A stretch of 64,000 nt of DNA from Prillingera fragicola (GCA_002335605.1 BEDY01000005.1:1550001-1614000), one strand, 5' to 3'. Numbered from the stretch's first letter, positions 52,131 through 63,738 are shown. Numbers and translations: made by a program. Notes: generated by a model not told the origin, from the letters alone.

Positions 52131-55000
52131 GATGCTTTTGTCTTTGGTGTGTGGGGTATGAGCGGGTGGGTCGGTGTGCACACGCACACCTCCAGGCTAG
52201 AGTTAATGCGTCTTAATCATGCGTCGGCTGCATGTAAGAGGCCTGCCGTCGCCTCAGGCTTCGTAAAATAAGGGGAAGCTTGATCTGTGCAGGTCTCCGG
52301 TCTGAATGAGCCAGCACATGAATGATCTTCTCTCAGCTAAACAAGTCTTTGTCACTAAATATAATTGGTGATGAGTGGAACACCAACCGCCACTAGCCCT
52401 ATCTTCCTCAGAGACTTTAACGGCTTTGTTTATTCCCAAGTAACCATACGTACCCCTTCCCTTCTTTACACTTCGCGCTGACCCTCGGCGGATCATTGAT
52501 GAGAATACATACATTCAGGTGTCGGCTAGCCATTGGCATTGCTTCTGAACTCGATGTCTGGTGAACTCAGCAGCCAATAATTGTTCGAATTAAATGACCA
52601 CATTTCCGCCGCCTCATCATCGTTCCAATAATCCTGCTCGTTCGCTTAAGACCCGGCGGACGAACCGGCGGACCAGACCGCTATCCAGTGACGGGCAGAG
52701 AAGCAGGCATAGGCCTATCTAGCCCACTTTACTCGGCGACAATGACCCAGTAGCGGGTACGGTTAGGAGACACGCGGTCAGCCGGTGGCGCCAAGTTCCA
52801 CCAACCACCACGCGTACCAAGCCGGATCAACCTCCGTCGATAAGACCTTGGCGATAGGATACGCCTGATCACGCCGGAGCAACACAGAACTGCCGAACAG
52901 CGTCGGTGGGTGCCCAACTACATATAACGCCGCGTTTCGAACGAAGCCCAGCGTATCCCCCTTGCCTTTGCAACTTGCCACTACAACCACCGGTCCGCTC
53001 AACGCAGCGTGTTGCGCAGCACATTGTGCCCCTCACCAACACACTCTCGCACCTCACTACTCCGCCGAGCCCCACTCACCCCACAAGCGCAGCTCCCCCT
53101 TGCCTTCCTGTCACCCCCTCCTCCTGCCACCACCGCCGCCCTCACTCATCCGAGGACCCGAGAATCCGAGGCAATTTGCCAAGTCCCTGCACCGGGGGCC
53201 GTTCAGCGGCGCTATCGGTGCCCTCGCAGCCCCGACCCCGCCACTAGCCACAGCGAGTCCGTAGCCTCCGCAACCAGCATACGTACCCAGCGTGCGGGGT
53301 CGAGCCAGCTCCGGTGGGGTCGGGGCTACGGGCGCCGACAGTCAGCCATGTCTCGGTCAGCCTGATTGCTGCTGCTCGCTGTGCTGGTGAGATCCGGGCC
53401 GAGCCACTCTACTGTATACGTGTTTGTCCGCCCGTGGTTTGCGACTGCAGGCAGCGAGTTATATCGCTGCATTTGCAGGCGACGGAGCGAGGCTGAGGGC
53501 TTGGGACACTGATAACAGCCGCAGGCTGCTCCGACGGAGACACTGACTGCGCGATAAGCTTCTTGGCAGGACAGACTGGAAAGGATGCGCGCTGGCTATT
53601 GGCATGGGGTGGTCGACGCGGTTGGCTTCAGCTACCCAACGGTGTGGCCGGCTGACCCGACTTGGCCCCAGTTCTGACTGTGGGGCGATCTGGTCCTGCA
53701 CGTTCTGCTGTGCTCAGTCGCGGGCTACATGACGGGCCAGCTTTACTTGGGGTGCGTCGAACCGTGATCGCGGCCCCACTGGGGTGATCAACTTGCAGAT
53801 TTGGTCTGCTTTCGGCTCGCCAAATGTTTACTATGGCCAATGCTGACACTCGAGATCTGCTCGTTACGAAGACTCAGGATAAGAAGAAGCGCTATTTTCC
53901 AGTTTTGCCATTCCCCGGTGCGTTTGCCCTGGGTCTTGCTCAATTGCAGGCTCCCAATTGCTCAACTCCGTTCCAGAGATCTGGATATGCAGGCTATATG
54001 CAGGGTATCCTTTTCCAAGGGGCACGTCGGCATGCTCAAGCGAGTTGGCTGCTGGCTGCTCGCTGCCATGCATGCTCCGGCCGCGATGAGCTGAACAATC
54101 TGACGAACGAGAATTTAACCGCCGGGCAGATTTCGAGAGATGCCTGAAGATTTTTGGGTGGGCTTGCCCTGGTCGGAGTTGCTGCTCACAGCTGCGGAGA
54201 CGACAGTTACGAATGCATTAGCAGCGCGCTAGCTCGTAGCGGCGGCATGACACAAAAGTCTCGGCGACACCCGCCCCAGTAACGTCGTCTGCATGGCCAA
54301 TATGGACGTTCACGCGGTATGAAGAGGGTTTGATGGCAACATATCGGCCATTAACGCTAACGCCATCGACGCTGGTTCGCCGTCTGCTGCGTCACCCCTC
54401 AGCGTTTTTTTTCTCCCCCACTGATCAAACTGAGATTACACACCGAGATGAGCTTCGTCACCCTAGTTTGGAGCCCGATGGTTTGGCCATCGGACCCATT
54501 CTGCCCTCTTCCATTCCCTGGCCTGGTCCCTGGACACTCGCATCTGCCCCTCCAGGCAAGTCAACACTCTGGCCTCCCCCGCCATCAGACATGCGTTGGA
54601 TATTCGGGGCCGACACGGTCTTCCGTCCTTCGACATGGCATATCTGAAAATACCCCACGTGCCTGCCCAGCTGCTCGAGGGGGGACCCGCTAGCCGCCGG
54701 TACACAGACCAAGGACGGCGGCCGCGGGCTTCGGATCCCACATGGGCCCACGACAGTGGGTTAGGGACTGCCCTGGCTCGCACCGAGGAAATCGTTGAAA
54801 ATATCGAGCCTCAGCGAGGTGTTATGACTTGTTCCCCGTTGATCGCTGTTTCTTGTACTCACCTTGCGCCACTACCAGGAGTCTTACCGACAGACCCTCA
54901 TCGACAACTACTTTGCTACTCTAGTAAGCCGACACTCCGGCACTTACAAGCGGCGCGACTACCGTCAACTTTCGCCACAAACACCACACCTCCTAGTAAT
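52131..55000. other. 2.9-kb gene-poor stretch
   Basis: No convincing gene on either strand. Frames up to 118 codons at 52.9-53.4 kb are Pro/Ser/Arg-rich; a 107-codon + frame at 53824 has unremarkable sequence. A direct repeat CCGGCGGAC occurs twice near 52653-52675. The last few hundred bases before 55001 hold the leader of the transporter gene; an open frame from 54596 runs in phase through the transporter start but has no transporter-like sequence. Confidence 0.45.
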
Positions 55001-56623
55001 ATGAGCGAGTACCCCGAGAAGACCGCCTACGGCGCCCAGGGCGGCGTCGAGGCCTACCCCCAGTCTGAGACTGTTGCCTCTGACACTGCCTCGTGCTCGG
55101 CCGCTTCGTACAACGCCAAGAAGAACCAGGCGTTCACCTCGACCCTCGAGACCTCTTACGAGGTCGACGCCTTCAGCGCCCAGCGCGCGGACCACTCGGA
55201 CGAGGACTACCTCGACTTCCGCTCCATGGGCTGGTTCAAGGCCGGTCTCATTGCCACTGCCGAGGTGAGTTTGCGTGGCCACGACCTAGGTTGTCACCTG
55301 GTGGGCTATCTGCCCCCTGGTGGCAGTTGCCACAAGCCACATTTTTTTTTGGGCCGGGGTCCTCTCCGAAGTTTCTTCGAATGCATGCTGACATCATAGA
55401 ACATTGCTCTCGGTGTCCTGTCCTTCCCCTCAGTCTTCATGCGTCTCGGCATGGTCGGTGGTGTCATCTCCACGGTCGCCATGGGCCTCCTCGCGTACGC
55501 CTACGCGTGGATGCAGATTGACTTCAAGCTCAAGCACATGGGTGTCATGCACTTTGGTGACGCCGGTGGTGTCATGTTCGGCAAGTGGGGTCGCCGCGTG
55601 TTCGGTATTGGCATGATTCTCAAGTCCATGGGTCTCGCTGGCTCGCACATTCTCGTCGGCCAGACTGCCATCAACAACATTAGCGAGCACGCTATTTGCA
55701 ACGTCTGGTGGGGCTTTATTGTCCTTGTCACGTCTATTCTGCTCTCGTACAACCGCGAGTGGCACAAGCTCTGGTGGATGTCGTTTATCAGTATCGGCGC
55801 CATCATCACTGCCTCGTTCATCACCATTATTGCCACTGGCATCCAGCGTCCTGAGATTTTGACAAAGGGCGGCGCCGCCATCACCTGGTACGCCACTCCT
55901 CCCGACCCCAGCCTCATGGACGTCGTTGGCGCGTTCTGCAACGTTCTCTTCTCCTACGGCGGCAACATGGCCGTGTTCTCGTTCTGCTCGGAGATGCGCA
56001 AGCCCAACGACTTTAAGAAGTCCTTTGGCCTGAGCCAGCTTGTCGCTACCGTCACTTACATCGTTGTTGGCGCCACAATCTACTCTTTCGGTGGCCAGTA
56101 CACGACTTCGCCCGCTCTTACCATGACCTCCACTGCCGTCCGTATCACCGCCTACTCGATCGCTCTCATCACCATTATGGTTTCCGGCATCCTCGGCGCC
56201 AACGTCGGTGCCAAGTACCTTTACGTCTCGACTCTGCGTAACTCGCCCCTCCTCACCTCCAAGAGCCTCAAGGCCCACATGGCCTGGATGGGTATGGTCT
56301 CGTTTGTCTGGGTTGTCGGCTTCATCGTCGCCGAGCTCATTCCCTTTTTCAACTCGCTCCTGACCATCATTTCCGCCCTCTTCTCGGTCTGGTTCGTGTG
56401 CGGTGGCGCCGGCATGCTCTGGTTCTACGACCACTTCCCTTACTTTGCCAAGGACGGCGAGGTCCGCAAGCTCGACACTTTCAAGAAGAAGTCGTTCTTC
56501 TTCCTCGCTTCCCTCTCGATCGTCATCTCGGTCGCCATCACCCCTCTCGGTCTCTACTCGGCCATCCAGAGCATCATCGACGGCTACACCTCGGGTGTTT
56601 TCACCCACCCCTTTGCTTGCTAA
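55001..56623 (+). CDS. Amino-acid transporter of the AAAP family (Mtr/Avt type)
   Basis: 495 residues from exons 55001-55264 and 55400-56623 (135-nt intron, phase 0). The soluble N-terminus of about 75 residues carries Ser/Glu and ends DEDYLDFRSMGWFKAGLI, the family entry. TM1 contains IALGVLSFPSVFMRLG, the conserved unwound helix. Further helices: GMILKSMGLAGSHILVGQTA, GFIVLVTSILLSY, ISIGAIITASFITIIA, FCNVLFSYGGNMAVFSF, FGLSQLVATVTYIVVGA, ITAYSIALITIMVSGILGA, WVVGFIVAELIPFFNSLL and FLASLSIVISVAITPLGLY, eleven in all. It closely resembles fungal neutral amino-acid permeases (Neurospora Mtr group) in PF01490. Substrate specificity cannot be read from sequence. Proton-coupled import at the plasma or vacuolar membrane is expected. 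Confidence 0.92.
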
Positions 56624-57251
56624 GCGACTCGCAGCTGTGAAAAGCCCATTGCCCAGCTGCTTTCTCACACTTTAATCATAATCCACCAACACTTTCCAAT
56701 CGCACACATCCCCGCGGCAGATGGCCGGCGCGCCACCCGCTTGACGCTTGTAGAATCCAACCAGGATATCCGCGCGTTGTAACATCACCAGCCTATATGG
56801 CACGAGCATACATACATCAAGGCATATACATGCATCAATGTAGACATTCACAGAGCAGAGCAGCGAGCAAGGTGCCACAACGGCTTGAACAATAATAACA
56901 TCACTTCCATTGATTACAAATAATACCTCCGCTAATAGCCCGTCACCTTCAAGGACAATGTTCTTTCACTTTGCAACCTTTGCTGAGTACTCTCTCTGCT
57001 TTTCTCGCTCGCCGGGTAAGCAGTATCTTCATTCATCGAGGTGTGGGCATCTTTAGCTACGGTCTAGTCGCTCTCCATCTCTTCGGCTAACAGCGAGCCC
57101 CCACTTTGAGATGCCGAAACACGCTCCATCCATTGGCCGACCTCCGTTCCGGATCCCGGTGCAATGATGTACCGCACCGACATGGCGGACGGTATTATAT
57201 GAGTCCTCCTTCTATCGACTCTTCCTCCTCATAGCCCATATTCACCTCACC
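56624..57251. promoter_or_regulatory. Intergenic region with TATA-like element before the lactate dehydrogenase gene
   Basis: 628 bp. The 3' half is the promoter of the flavocytochrome b2 gene, with GGTATTATATGAG at about 57191-57203, roughly 50 bp before its ATG. No gene seen. Confidence 0.45.
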
Positions 57252-59085
57252 ATGAGCAGCCTGAGAACATTAGCACGTGCACGCGTGCTGTGCACCCCTC
57301 GTGCACTGACCACGGGACGACGAATGGCCAGCACGAGCCACGGACCGTCTCGGTTCAGCTCCTCCAGGATGCGAACCTCCACCTTGGTGAGTTGCCCACT
57401 CGGCTGGACTGCTAACAACACCCCAGCTCGGCGTCCTCCTCGCCTCGGCTGCTATTGCAGGATACGCTGCAACACGCGAGCCTGTCCGCCTCGATGCTGC
57501 CGCTGGCAAGAAGCTGCCGCTCATCAGTGCGCGAGAAGTGCAAAAGCACAACACGCGCGAGGACTGCTGGATTGTGATCCAGGGCAATGTTTACGAGTGA
57601 GTCGCGACCTTCTCCCGAGGAGTCTTGGCTGACCTGCTTCTAGCCTCACACAGTTTATGAGCAAGCATGTATGTCCATGACTTTGGTGGTGTAGCTGACG
57701 CCGAAGCCTGGCGGACCTGGCCCGCTGCTGCAATATGCCGGCAAGGACGCGACGGAGCAGTTCCTTCCCTTGCACCCCAAGGGTACGCTGGCGCTGGCAC
57801 CACCCGGGTCACTCATCGGTGTGGTCGACTCGGCGGACGCGTACATTCTTGCACTCAACGACTCATCCCCCGATGAGAGAGAAGAAGTACGCGCCGAGCG
57901 CCGCGCCGCTCTCCCTCCAGTCGCAATGGTTCAAAACTTGAAAGAGTTTGAGGAACTCGCCGCTCGCGTGCTGGGTGAGAAGGGCAAGAGCATGATCTTT
58001 TACCGGAGCGTAGCAGAGGACGGCAGCGGTAAGTGCCCCAGACTAGACTATCCACTGACACAGCAGCATTCAAGCGCAATCTCGCTTCCTGGTCCTACAT
58101 CCAGTTCCGGCCTCGCGTACTAGTCCCCGTCGACGCCGTCGATACCTCTACGACCTTTTTGAAAGGCGAGGACCCCTCCCCGTTTCCATTCTTCATCTCC
58201 CCGGCCGCCCGCGCAGGTGTTGGACATCCCGACGGCGAACGTACCCTCACGCGCGGCGCGGCCGCCACGGGGGTTACGCAGTGTATCTCGACAGCAGCGA
58301 GTATTGCCCTCGACGACATCTTTGCCGAGAAGCGTAAGCTTGCTGCGGCTGGCACGGACGCGAGGACGTGGTACCAGCTCTATGTCGCAAAGGACCCGAA
58401 AGTCACCGAAGCCAAGGTGCGCGAGGCTGTCAATGGCGGGTGTACTGCCATCCTCGTAACTGTCGACCTTCCTGTTCTCGGCAAGCGCGAGAATGACCCC
58501 GGGTCGCGAGCGGGCTTGATCGGCAAAGACGCCTGGTCGATCCCATACGATGCCGATATGACGTTTGACGTCATCCCGTGGCTCAAGAGCCTTGCTCCCG
58601 GCGTCCCGATTCTCATCAAAGGTGTGGCTACGCCGGAGGATACCGAGCTGGCGATGAAGGCTGGGGCTGCTGGGGTCGTCTTGTCCAACCACGGCGGGCG
58701 GCAGCTCGACGGGGCGCCGCCCCCGCTGGCGACCTTGGTGCGGATTAGGCAGACCAAGCCCGAGTTGCTGCAGCAGGACGACTTTTCGGTCCTCCTCGAC
58801 GGCGGCGTGAGGCGCGGCAGCGACGTGCTAAAGGCGCTGTGCATTGGGGCGCGCGGGGTGGGTCTTGGTCGGCCGTTTTTGTATGCTCAGACTTGTTATG
58901 GCGAGAAGGGTGTTGAACGGGCTATTCAGAGTGAGTACTCGCTGAGTCTGTCGGGGTGACGCTGACAGGCAGTCCTCGAGGAGGAGATTCAGATTAACAT
59001 GCGCTTGATCGGGGCGGCGTCCATCAAGGATCTGAAGCCAAGTATGGTCGAATTACTCGATGGGCTTGTCGGCAAGGAGTTGTAG
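57252..59085 (+). CDS. CYB2: L-lactate dehydrogenase (cytochrome b2), mitochondrial
   Basis: Flavocytochrome of the intermembrane space oxidising L-lactate to pyruvate and passing electrons to cytochrome c. Exons 57252-57386, 57427-57596, 57644-57668, 57707-58028, 58064-58930 and 58973-59085 give about 543 residues. The presequence (RTLARARVLCTPRALTTGRR) and a hydrophobic stop (LGVLLASAAIAGYAA) fit two-step sorting. The b5 heme domain: HNTREDCWIVIQGNVYDLTQ, heme His about 110 in KHPGG and about 133 in LPLHPKG. The FMN domain: SWSYIQFRPRVL, TWYQLYVAKD, VTVDLPVLGKRE, ILIKGVATPEDTEL, SNHGGRQLDGAP (catalytic His and Arg) and LLDGGVRRGSDVLKAL. The 25-nt exon 3 ends at the first heme His, so HPGG is assembled across an intron. 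A CAGCAG acceptor makes exon 5 ambiguous by one codon. Confidence 0.95.
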
Positions 59086-59215
59086 TTGTAAGGGTATATG
59101 TTAGTAGCAGTCAGTGCACGCCCGCAGGGATCCTGTTGAGGATACAATAGATACATTTGCTAGCTCATGAGCCAATCCAGCGTTCGTTCACTCTGACACG
59201 GACCAAACCCAGCGC

Positions 59216-59779
59216 CTACTCGCCAATCTCGACTTCGTGACCCTCGGGAGCCAGCCCCTCAATGGGGCTTGCAGCGACCAAGATGAACACAGCCTGTGCC
59301 CACTCGTTGGTCTTGTTGTGCCACTTATGGTTGGTGCCACGCTGCACGACGACGTCGCCCTGCTTGATCGAGCTAATCTCTCCGCCGTCGAGCTCGAGCT
59401 CAATCTGGCCCCTGACAAGCACACCATAGTCGAGCGACTGGGTGCGGTGCATGGGCGAGACCGAGTTGGGTGGGAAATAGACTACTCGGCAGGTCGTGCC
59501 CGCGTCGTTGTGGAGCTGGCCGTCGCCGCGGTTCTTGGTGTCGGTGTCGTCCGTGTTGTCTGCCGGGACAGCGGCGCTGGTCCAGGGAACCTAGGGCTGT
59601 TAGTCGGCTGGGTCTGGCGGAGACGAAGAGAGACTTACAGCCATGACTGCGCCGTTGCCGCTGACGGGGTCGCGGATGAACGAGGTCTCAAACTGGTCCT
59701 CGTAGATGTACACGGCCTTGCCGTTCTTGTGGCCAGTGACATGACGCTTGGAGGGTGTGGGGGCGGGAGGAGCAGACAT
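59216..59779 (-). CDS. Cupin-domain protein, copy 1
   Basis: 171 residues from exons 59779-59639 and 59590-59216 (48-nt intron). One beta-barrel cupin: RHVTGHKNGKAVYIYEDQFE at the N-terminus, GTTCRVVYFPPNSVSPMHRT, SLDYGVLVRGQIELELDGG and GDVVVQRGTNHKWHNKTNEW. Motif 1 reads HRTxSLDYG in place of the classic HxH..E, and motif 2 keeps one His in TNHKWHN, a pattern common in a fungal/bacterial cupin-2 subgroup of unknown function. Metal binding may be altered or lost. Paralogous to the gene at 60778-61330, with the same intron after an ATG-GCT. A TATA box and CCAAT element lie about 100 bp upstream. Confidence 0.85.
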
Positions 59780-60524
59780 TGTGGTTATGAGGTGCAGGGT
59801 TGAATGGTTGCTGGGGTGAATGGGTGACAGACGAAATGGAACTGTTGGTGAGTGGGATAAGATGTGCTGCAACTGGGCTTTATATCACCCAATGGGCTTG
59901 GCAGTACATCGGCTCTGTAGACTTTTCTGATTAATGGCGGCTGATCAAAAGATGACAGAAGACTGGTAGAAGACCAGACGTTGGGGTGTAAGATTACATC
60001 ATGGCCGAGGAGATCGGCAAAACTAGGCGGTAGGTGACCGGCAAAACATGCCGGCCGCAGTTCATCGCGGAAGGCTTTCCCAGCCAGTCCCGACTTGCTT
60101 TCTCATCGTCGACAGATATGTCGGCTACGAGCGCAATGCTGACATCTCCGTCGTTGCTTATGCACTCGGCTTTGAGCATGACCTTGTGTGGCTGATGTGA
60201 TCCAGCGGTGACTACCTGTCGATCATACAACGTCCGCTGCCCTGAACTGCCACACACAATCCAATCACAACCTTCCTCACCACAAGTGGCTTTCCATCGC
60301 TCGCACCGAACGCCGAAAAGAACCCTCAAGCGACAATGCTGACATGAGGGACCCCCTGTGCAGTGTGCACAAGTACTCTGTTGCCCAAACGAGCATGAAC
60401 CGATTGTGCATTCCAGAAAATGGAGGAATCCCTCACGTCAGCCTCCACTCCACCACCCACCGGCATCCCTCTTCCCCATACATCGACGACCTCCATCTAC
60501 GTCTCGCGAGAGTCAAAAAGGTAA
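59780..60524. promoter_or_regulatory. Intergenic region with TATA/CCAAT promoter of cupin copy 1
   Basis: On the minus strand CCAATG..GATATAAAG (complement of about 59878-59897) lies about 100 bp before the cupin ATG. The remaining 600 bp up to tRNA-Phe hold no recognised gene. Confidence 0.5.
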
Positions 60525-60636
60525 TGGAGCCAGCCGGGATCGAACCAGCGACCGTACGATGGGCTTCGAAGCACGCTTCGATCCTGTGGAACTGAGAAAC
60601 TTCAGTCGTACGCTCTCCCAACTGAGCTATGTCTCC
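60525..60636 (-). tRNA. tRNA-Phe (GAA), 39-nt intron
   Basis: Minus strand: acceptor GGAGACA / TGGCTCC (one A-G mismatch at pair 5-68), D arm GCTC..GAGC, anticodon stem TACGA/TCGTA with GAA (complement of 60601-60603), T arm GCTGG-TTCGATC-CCGGC. Intron 60561-60599 at position 37/38. Confidence 0.9.
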
Positions 60637-60777
60637 TTCGATGCTTGACTTCTTCCCGCCTGCGTCATGAAGCGAATGTACCTATCTGCCAGTCGTATCG
60701 ATGAACACAGCGTACGGACACCCAGACCAGGCAGCGCTGCATGTTGCAGTGTTGCAACTTTGTACACATTATTCATC

Positions 60778-61330
60778 CTAAAGAGAAACAGGCGGCAGAC
60801 CAGCCTGCTCCTTTGCCGCAACCATAATGTAAACGACGTGCGTCCACTGGTCGGTCCGGTTATGCCACGCATGGATGGTACCGCGCTGAACGACGACGTC
60901 GCCCGGTTTGACGACCTGAATCGCGCCGTCGTCGAGCTCGAGCTCGAGCTGGCCCGAGACGCAGATTCCTGCCCCTTGTTAGTCTGGGACACCTGCGGGA
61001 GACTAACCGTAGTCGAGCGAGTTGGTCCTGTGCATGCCTATACTGCTGTTGGGGGCAAAGTAGACGTAGCGGCAGGTCGTGCCCGTGTCGTTGTGGAGGG
61101 GGCCTGCGTTGGCCTCGGCGTCCTCTGTGCCCTCATTGTTCGTGGGGAAGCTCGTGGTGGACCATGGGACCTGCACGTTAGCTAGCGGGCTGCACAGGTG
61201 GGCTTACAGCCATAGTGATGCTGTTCTTGCCAGTGAGGTCGCACTCCTTGATCGGCTCGGCGTGGAGGAACACGGCCTTGCCGTCCTGGTGGCCGGTGAC
61301 GATGCGGTTAGGGAGCCTAGGAGCAGACAT
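60778..61330 (-). CDS. Cupin-domain protein, copy 2
   Basis: 158 residues from exons 61330-61208, 61170-61008 and 60968-60778 (37- and 39-nt introns). It parallels copy 1: RIVTGHQDGKAVFLHAEP, VPWSTTSFPTNNEGTEDAE, HNDTGTTCRYVYFAPNSSIG, MHRTNSLDYG, CVSGQLELELDDGAIQ and GDVVVQRGTIHAWHNRT. The C-terminus is shorter. The first intron is shared with copy 1, the second is unique, so it was gained here or lost in copy 1. TATA-like CTTATA (complement, about 61388) lies 58 bp upstream. Function unknown, possibly small-molecule isomerase/decarboxylase or non-catalytic binding. Confidence 0.83.
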
Positions 61331-61771
61331 GTTGGTATGCGAGATGAGTGCGGCGAGGCTCGAGGAATGGTCGACTCCCAGGCTACTCTTATACAGCGCC
61401 GTCTACGGCTCCACGCGCACTTTCCGAGCACCGGAGACGCCCACTAGTGGGCATGGAATATCAGTCGTTCCGTGATGACGAGCTCATGTGACCAGACAAG
61501 TCAGTGGTGGTCGGGTACCTGGCAATCCGATCGTTGTGCGGCTTCTACGAAATCCGGCGTATAGCCAGTGCGCTCGTCGAGGTCCCCTTGACGTACACGG
61601 AGATGGGTGGAGATGCGTGCTAGATGGGCTATAAGACAAACGCTATCTATCGTGAGCATGGAATTGACAGACTCAATTGAAAGATGTTGATCACGAGATA
61701 GTGCCTGGAAGATCAAGTGCGGTGACAACTGTTCCAACAAGTCACATAGGGTACGAACATGCGCTACAAAC
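61331..61771. other. Spacer between cupin copy 2 and the Atg22-like gene
   Basis: 441 bp: promoter of cupin copy 2 and 3' flank of the transporter. No gene seen. Confidence 0.4.
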
Positions 61772-63738
61772 CTACTCGTTCTCATCACGCACGACCGTAC
61801 TCGCCTTGCCCCCCAGAGCCTGCGACCCAATAACGTCGGCGACCTGCTCCGCACGGAGTTCGCCCATCATGCCGCGCTGCTCAATACTAAATGCCACTGC
61901 CTGGGCGCGGCCAGTCTCCATGTCGACCCACACCCAGATGACCATGGCGGCCAGCAGGCAGAGGATAAACAGAAAGATGAAGGCGTGCCACGTGTTGCCC
62001 GTCCTGTCGATGATGGCCGCGCAGACGTTGGGGCCGATGAGGGCGCCGGCGCGGTTGGTGAGGCCAAAGAGGCCAAAGAACATGCCTTCGTAGCCCGGAG
62101 GCGTGAGGTCGGCCATCCTGGGGTGTCAGCTGAAGACAAGGGTGGGGGCGACTTACATGGTCTGCGAGTAGGCGTAGAATGGCGCCTGGCCGAGTCCAAA
62201 CAGGGCGTTGTAGGCCCAAAACTCCCAGCGGTTGTGGAACCCAAACTTGTTGGTCCACAGCCCAATCATGCCCCAGAGCGGGATGAGGACGGTGATGATG
62301 TTGGTCACCTGGAACATGCGCTTGGTGCGGATCTTGAAGTAGCGCTGGATGTACCAGTACGAGTAGGTCGAGGTGATGGAGGTGGCCGCCTGGACAATGC
62401 CGAGGTAGGTCGAGGTGAGGAAGGAGAACTGGACCTGCTGGTTCTGCACGATGGAGATGACCGAGCCCGTCGTGTTGAATCCATCAGCGAGGAGGAAGAA
62501 GGAGAAGAGGTAGATAAAGGTAAAGGGCAGACGGCGGTACTGCTTGCACGCCTGCCAGATCTGCTTCCAGCCGATGGTGAGCCAGTGCTCGCCCTTTGGC
62601 AGAGGAGGACCAGGGCGGGGCTTCTGGAGGAAGAACCAGGGCAGGCCCAGCACGATCCAGTAGCAGTTGGTGAAGGCTAGCGTGTAGTTGTTGACCTTTT
62701 CGTTGTTGGCAAGCGGAAGGAGGATAGATAGGTTGAGCGCGAGCGTGATCAGGTATCCCCCTGCCCGTCAGCAGAGGCCAGACCGTACACTTACAGTTTG
62801 AGTGGACTGTCGAGATATTGCTGAGACGGTTGCGCTCTAGCATCTCGACCTGCTCATATTCGGCGACCCCAATGTCGCCATTGTCAAGCTGCCGACGGGC
62901 CTCCTTGGTGCGCGCAGTGTTACGTGCCAGACGAGGGAAGATGGACGCGTAGAACACGAGCGTCACTCCGTAAGTGATGAATCTGGCGTTAATCCACATC
63001 CTGAAGGATCACTCACCCAACCATGTAGAGCCCCATGGCAGCGTGCCACTGCTGCGGCTTCCAGACGCCCAAGAACCCAAACTGAGTAGCCCAGCACACG
63101 ACCGTCGCAATCATGAGGACATACTTGCTGAGGTTCCCGTAGTCTGCCGCCGATCCGATGGTCGTAAAGAGCACAGCCATGATGGCGAGGGAGATACCGT
63201 TCGCAACCAGCACGAGAGACGGGACGCTGCGCTCGGTGCCAAACTTGACGTTGCAAGGCCCGTCGTCCGTGCAAGGCCCGCCAGTGGTGGGGTCATGCCC
63301 ACCAGCAGTCGCAAGGGACTGGAACAGAATCGCCGCATAGTTGATGGGACCCACGCCGTTGTCGCCATTGTAGTAGAGGTAGTAGGCCGCTTCCTCCCAC
63401 CAGCTAGTGGTCGGACCTTCGAGGGTAGCCGGCTCGCCGAGGAGCTCGGGATCGGTCGTGGTGGCAACAGCCGTGCTGTCCTTCTTGTCGTCCAAATGAC
63501 GAGTCGCTGCCGGCGCGACCGCGTGCTCGGGCTGAACGAGATTGTGGCCTGTGTCTGCCATGGTGCCGTATCCTGTACTGCTGCCTGCGTGTGGAGAGTG
63601 CTCAGCAGAAGTTGGGAGTGATGTTGAGCGGGATGAGTGTCCAGATATATGGGCAGCTAGATTCGATTCGGTGGCGCTAGAGTTATCCAACAGAGGAGTG
63701 TTATCGCTCGCCTCTTGCGGAGCAAGAGAGGACCTCAT
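61772..63738 (-). CDS. Atg22-like vacuolar transporter (MFS superfamily)
   Basis: Integral vacuolar-membrane protein of the Atg22 family, which in yeast exports amino acids from the vacuole after autophagy. Exons 63738-63017, 62982-62795, 62760-62157 and 62117-61772 give 619 residues. Markers: AYYLYYNGDNGVGPINYAAI near TM1, GTERSVPSLVLVANGISLAI, IGSAADYGNLSKYVLMI, FITYGVTLVFYASIFPRLA, PFTFIYLFSFFLLADGFNTT, GLWTNKFGFHNRWEFWAYNA, QAPFYAYSQTM and MADLTPPGYEGMFFGLFGL, then GALIGPNVCAAIIDRTGN. The cytosolic N-terminus has DNTPLLDN, a possible dileucine sorting signal. The start could be Met 63561 instead, because a TATATA on the minus strand lies only about 12 bp before Met 63738. Paralogous Atg22-like families in basidiomycetes make the substrate uncertain. 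Confidence 0.87.

Noticed and set aside
52365..52485. Possible C/D box snoRNA (GTGATGA at about 52367 and CTGA about 110 bp later)
   Set aside because: No terminal stem and no convincing D' or guide element; both boxes are short enough to occur by chance.
54596..55000. N-terminal extension of the amino-acid transporter back to 54596
   Set aside because: The frame is open but its sequence resembles non-coding leader; Met 55001 begins a family-like N-terminus.
55430..56668. 412-codon minus-strand frame opposite the amino-acid transporter
   Set aside because: Sense strand encodes a clear eleven-helix transporter; the antisense product is Glu/Asp/Gly-rich with no motif.
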